Shown here piece by piece: positions 31,927 through 33,656 of a stretch of DNA of 33,656 nucleotides (the stretch's first letter is position 1; the number at the start of each line of letters is the position of its first letter). Origin of the DNA: JAPOPJ01 sp964538885 (GTDB taxonomy: Archaea; Thermoproteota; Nitrososphaeria; Nitrososphaerales; Nitrosopumilaceae); assembly GCA_964538885.1 (NCBI GenBank), contig CAZIHR010000127.1, positions 1-33,656 on the forward strand. Direction: 5' to 3'. The notes under the pieces are model-generated. The model was not told the DNA's origin, did no database searches, and was given only the letters and a program-made list of their open reading frames with translations. The position numbers and the translations under genes are program-made.

Positions 31927-32891
31927 AGATCACTTGAGAACGTCTTGGCAAGCAGCTTAAACGACTTTATTGTATCACCTACAGGATTAAATTGTAATAT
32001 TGGAATGTCTATGCCCGCTTTATAAAATGGAAGAATCTTTCTTTGGCAATCGTCTGGTGTCCCAGTAATTGTCAACGAGTCAAGCATTTTATCTGTAACA
32101 AGCTTAGATGCGGAATTTAGTCCGGATTCCTCATATTCGTTTGCAATATTTTTTGTTTCGGTTCTAAAACCATTCTCTGCAAGGAATTCTCTGTATACTT
32201 TGCCAACTGAGATATAAAATCCAAGTGTTTTTTTTGCACGAGTTATTGCAGCTTCTACATCTTCAGAGACACATGTAATTATCTGACATGTGACATCAAT
32301 TCTACGTCTTGACTGCATTCTCAGAACAGTTTGCTTGATTTCTGTTATTGGACGCAAATAAAATATTACCCCATCTGCTATATCCCACGTTAGATTTACC
32401 ATTTTTTTATTTACGGCCGCCAGATAAATTGGTATGTACTTTCTTGGCGGTTTGATCAACAACGAAAAATTTTTGATGTTAAATATGTCTCCCTCATAAT
32501 TTGCATTTTGAGTAGTTGTTATTTTGCGTATTATCCCGACGTACTCTTTCATTCTTTTGATGGGTTGCTCAAATTCATATCCGTGGAAATTTTTTACTAT
32601 TGGAATGCTGCTTGTGCCAAGACCTAGAATTAACTTTCCATCAGTGAGTGTATCTACAGTTGCTGCACCCATAGCAATTGCCGCAGGACTTCGTGAATAG
32701 ATGTTGACTATTGAAGAGCCAATATTGGGAGTGTTTGTTAGTTGGGATATGGCACCTAGCATTGCAAAGTTTTCCATTCCCCATGTCTCTGGAATCCAGA
32801 TTGTATCTACATCAGTATCTGAAAGGATTCTAGCACACTCTAATACCTCGTTGACTGTTAAGAGGGATCCCAAGCTATATGCTGTACGCAT
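31923..32891 (-). CDS. LLM-family (luciferase-like) F420/flavin oxidoreductase
   Basis: A 322-residue TIM-barrel LLM protein. VDTIWIPETWGMENF, SSIVNIYSRSPAAIAM and KLILGLGTSS near the N-terminus, and ITGTPDDCQRKI near the C-terminus, match F420-dependent LLM/Mer-type enzymes. It is the first gene of a three-gene run with the thiolase and DUF35 genes. The substrate is unknown; use of F420 rather than FMN is an inference from archaeal precedent. Confidence 0.85.
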   Translation of the reverse strand: MRTAYSLGSLLTVNEVLECARILSDTDVDTIWIPETWGMENFAMLGAISQLTNTPNIGSSIVNIYSRSPAAIAMGAATVDTLTDGKLILGLGTSSIPIVKNFHGYEFEQPIKRMKEYVGIIRKITTTQNANYEGDIFNIKNFSLLIKPPRKYIPIYLAAVNKKMVNLTWDIADGVIFYLRPITEIKQTVLRMQSRRRIDVTCQIITCVSEDVEAAITRAKKTLGFYISVGKVYREFLAENGFRTETKNIANEYEESGLNSASKLVTDKMLDSLTITGTPDDCQRKILPFYKAGIDIPILQFNPVGDTIKSFKLLAKTFSSDL

Positions 32892-32984
32892 GTGTTTGTT
32901 AATATGTGCCAGATATTCAGTGTATCTCTTTTAGCATTATGTGAATTATGGTTGAGGTTAGTTATTATCAAAGAATGTGTTAAA

Positions 32985-33143
32985 GTGATTCTGTTGAACG
33001 AGCAAATTTGTAAGGTGGCATCTACAAAAAACGCCCAATTTTGGGACTATACCACAAGATATGCATTACAGGCAAATCAAGACATGAGTTTTACGGACGA
33101 GATTGCATATGTGATGGTCACATTATACCGCACTGGAGCATAA
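32985..33143 (+). CDS. Possible small ORF, 52 aa (perhaps fragment)
   Basis: From a GTG at 32985 the frame reads VILLNEQICKVASTKNAQFW and ends YRTGA; it is open further upstream to 32892. The composition is protein-like and helical. It lies between the LLM gene and the second IS copy, in a stretch that looks decayed, so it may be a remnant. Not recognised. Confidence 0.3.
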   Translation: MILLNEQICKVASTKNAQFWDYTTRYALQANQDMSFTDEIAYVMVTLYRTGA

Positions 33144-33222
33144 TTTACCTATTGAAATTCATACTGGAATTCTAGTTGAGCAAAACATGAGAAGCGATTC
33201 TCAATTAGCCGTATTTCATTAA
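33115..33222 (+). pseudogene. Frame-shifted remnant with protein-like composition
   Basis: A 35-codon frame without a start, closed by TAA, overlaps the end of the previous ORF in another frame and reads ALEHNLPIEIHTGILVEQ in part. LPIEIHTG resembles the metal-site strand of amidohydrolase-fold proteins, but the piece is too short to assign. It fits a gene broken by frameshift near the insertion sequence. Confidence 0.25.
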
Positions 33223-33246
33223 CTGACCTCAAAAGATCCAAATAGT

Positions 33247-33438
33247 ATGCCAACTAAGCATATTTTATGTCTGTATACGAAAGATTATCAAAAAATCCTG
33301 CACTGTTCCAGTCCCTCTTGGGTATTTCTGTCGAGTATAATAGTGGAAAAAATAGAGAAAATATATACAAAAGCAGAGAAGAAACGCCTCTCAAGAAAAA
33401 ATAGGAAACGCGCCATTGGTGCAGGACGTATACTGTAG
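33247..33438 (+). CDS. Possible ORF ending inside IS copy 2 terminus
   Basis: A 63-codon ATG frame with a basic C-terminal half (KAEKKRLSRKNRKRAIGAG) reads into the IS and stops at the TAG of its terminal CTGTAG. If real, the insertion supplied its stop and the gene was longer. The first half is not convincing. Confidence 0.25.
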   Translation: MPTKHILCLYTKDYQKILHCSSPSWVFLSSIIVEKIEKIYTKAEKKRLSRKNRKRAIGAGRIL

Positions 33439-33656
33439 TGCAAATGTTCTTGAGGTCAAATATTTCCAATAGAAACACATTTTGATCATTGTGTGTAGCG
33501 CATTGTAATGCCAGCAAAAAATCAGAAGATCTCAGAAAGGCGTACAAGAAGGAGAAGGTTGCCAGCATCAAGATCAGGATGGCCGCAGTGAACATGGTGT
33601 GCATGCATGGTAAGAGCTTCCAGGAGGTGGCAGACTCGCTCATGCAGTGCCCAAAC
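33433..33656 (+). mobile_element. IS630-family insertion sequence, copy 2 (inverted, partial)
   Basis: From the terminal CTGTAG at 33433, next to TA at 33431-33432, the sequence matches copy 1 read on the other strand with only a handful of differences over the 224 visible bases. It lies in inverted orientation to copy 1, so both transposases point out of the window. Confidence 0.85.
33508..33656 (+). pseudogene. IS630 transposase, copy 2, frameshifted at codon 5 (partial)
   Basis: The ATG matches that of copy 1, but the A tract right after it has six A (33516-33521) where copy 1 has seven. The frame is thus shifted one base and meets a stop about 27 codons on, while the downstream sequence still matches copy 1 codon for codon. 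The copy is either dead, read by slippage on the A tract, or started at a later ATG. Confidence 0.75.

Overview
The window is a low-GC archaeal chromosome segment. I read it as an ammonia-oxidising-type Thaumarchaeon (Nitrososphaeria, Nitrosopumilales-like). The evidence is an archaeal ribosomal super-operon that includes eS4 and the RNase P subunit Rpp29, a 20S proteasome alpha subunit, a CdvB/ESCRT-III division protein, archaeal type GAPDH, an HMG-CoA synthase, an archaeal Hjc-like nuclease, DUF371 and DUF35 proteins, and terse intergenic regions with TATA-like boxes. I cannot fix the genus from sequence alone.

Layout. (1) 1-1073: right end of an IS630-family element, transposase on the minus strand; a second, inverted copy starts at 33433 and runs off the other end, so the window begins and ends inside the same repeat. 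(2) 1074-2350: zinc-ribbon ORF, tRNA-Asn(GUU), and an exact 36-nt repeat pair with a 36-nt spacer. (3) 2348-12340, minus strand: psmA - SPOUT methyltransferase - 36-aa membrane peptide - uL3 - uL4 - uL23 - uS19 - uL22 - uS3 - uL29 - Rpp29 - uS17 - uL14 - uL24 - eS4 - uL5 - uS14 - uS8 - uL6 - unknown 97-codon ORF. Genes mostly overlap by 1-4 nt; uL2 is missing from its usual place and the run stops after uL6. (4) 12384-16470: DUF371, small membrane peptides, an orphan basic protein, CdvB, then a TlpA-like thioredoxin and CcdA with a palindrome at their promoter. (5) 16506-20820: biotin block bioF-bioB and bioA on minus, bioD divergent on plus. (6) 20817-27044: unknown protein coupled to HMG-CoA synthase, GAPDH, CNNM/CorC-like membrane protein, threonine synthase. 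(7) 27142-29354: small thaumarchaeal-type unknowns, a Cys-rich peptide and an Hjc-like nuclease. (8) 29666-32891: a SAM methyltransferase facing a tightly coupled LLM oxidoreductase - thiolase - DUF35 operon. (9) 32892-33432: decayed-looking ORFs abutting the second IS copy.

How the genes work together: the centre is housekeeping translation (ribosome, RNase P, a ribosome-associated SPOUT enzyme) and proteolysis. The rest supports biotin synthesis, mevalonate synthesis, gluconeogenesis/glycolysis, threonine synthesis, extracytoplasmic thiol chemistry and cell division. The less ordinary signals are the 36/36 repeat pair, two GTTAAC-N16-GTTAAC pairs (one over the predicted bioB start site), perfect palindromes before cdvB and the ccdA operon, several uncatalogued peptides of 34-46 aa, and the frameshifted second IS copy.
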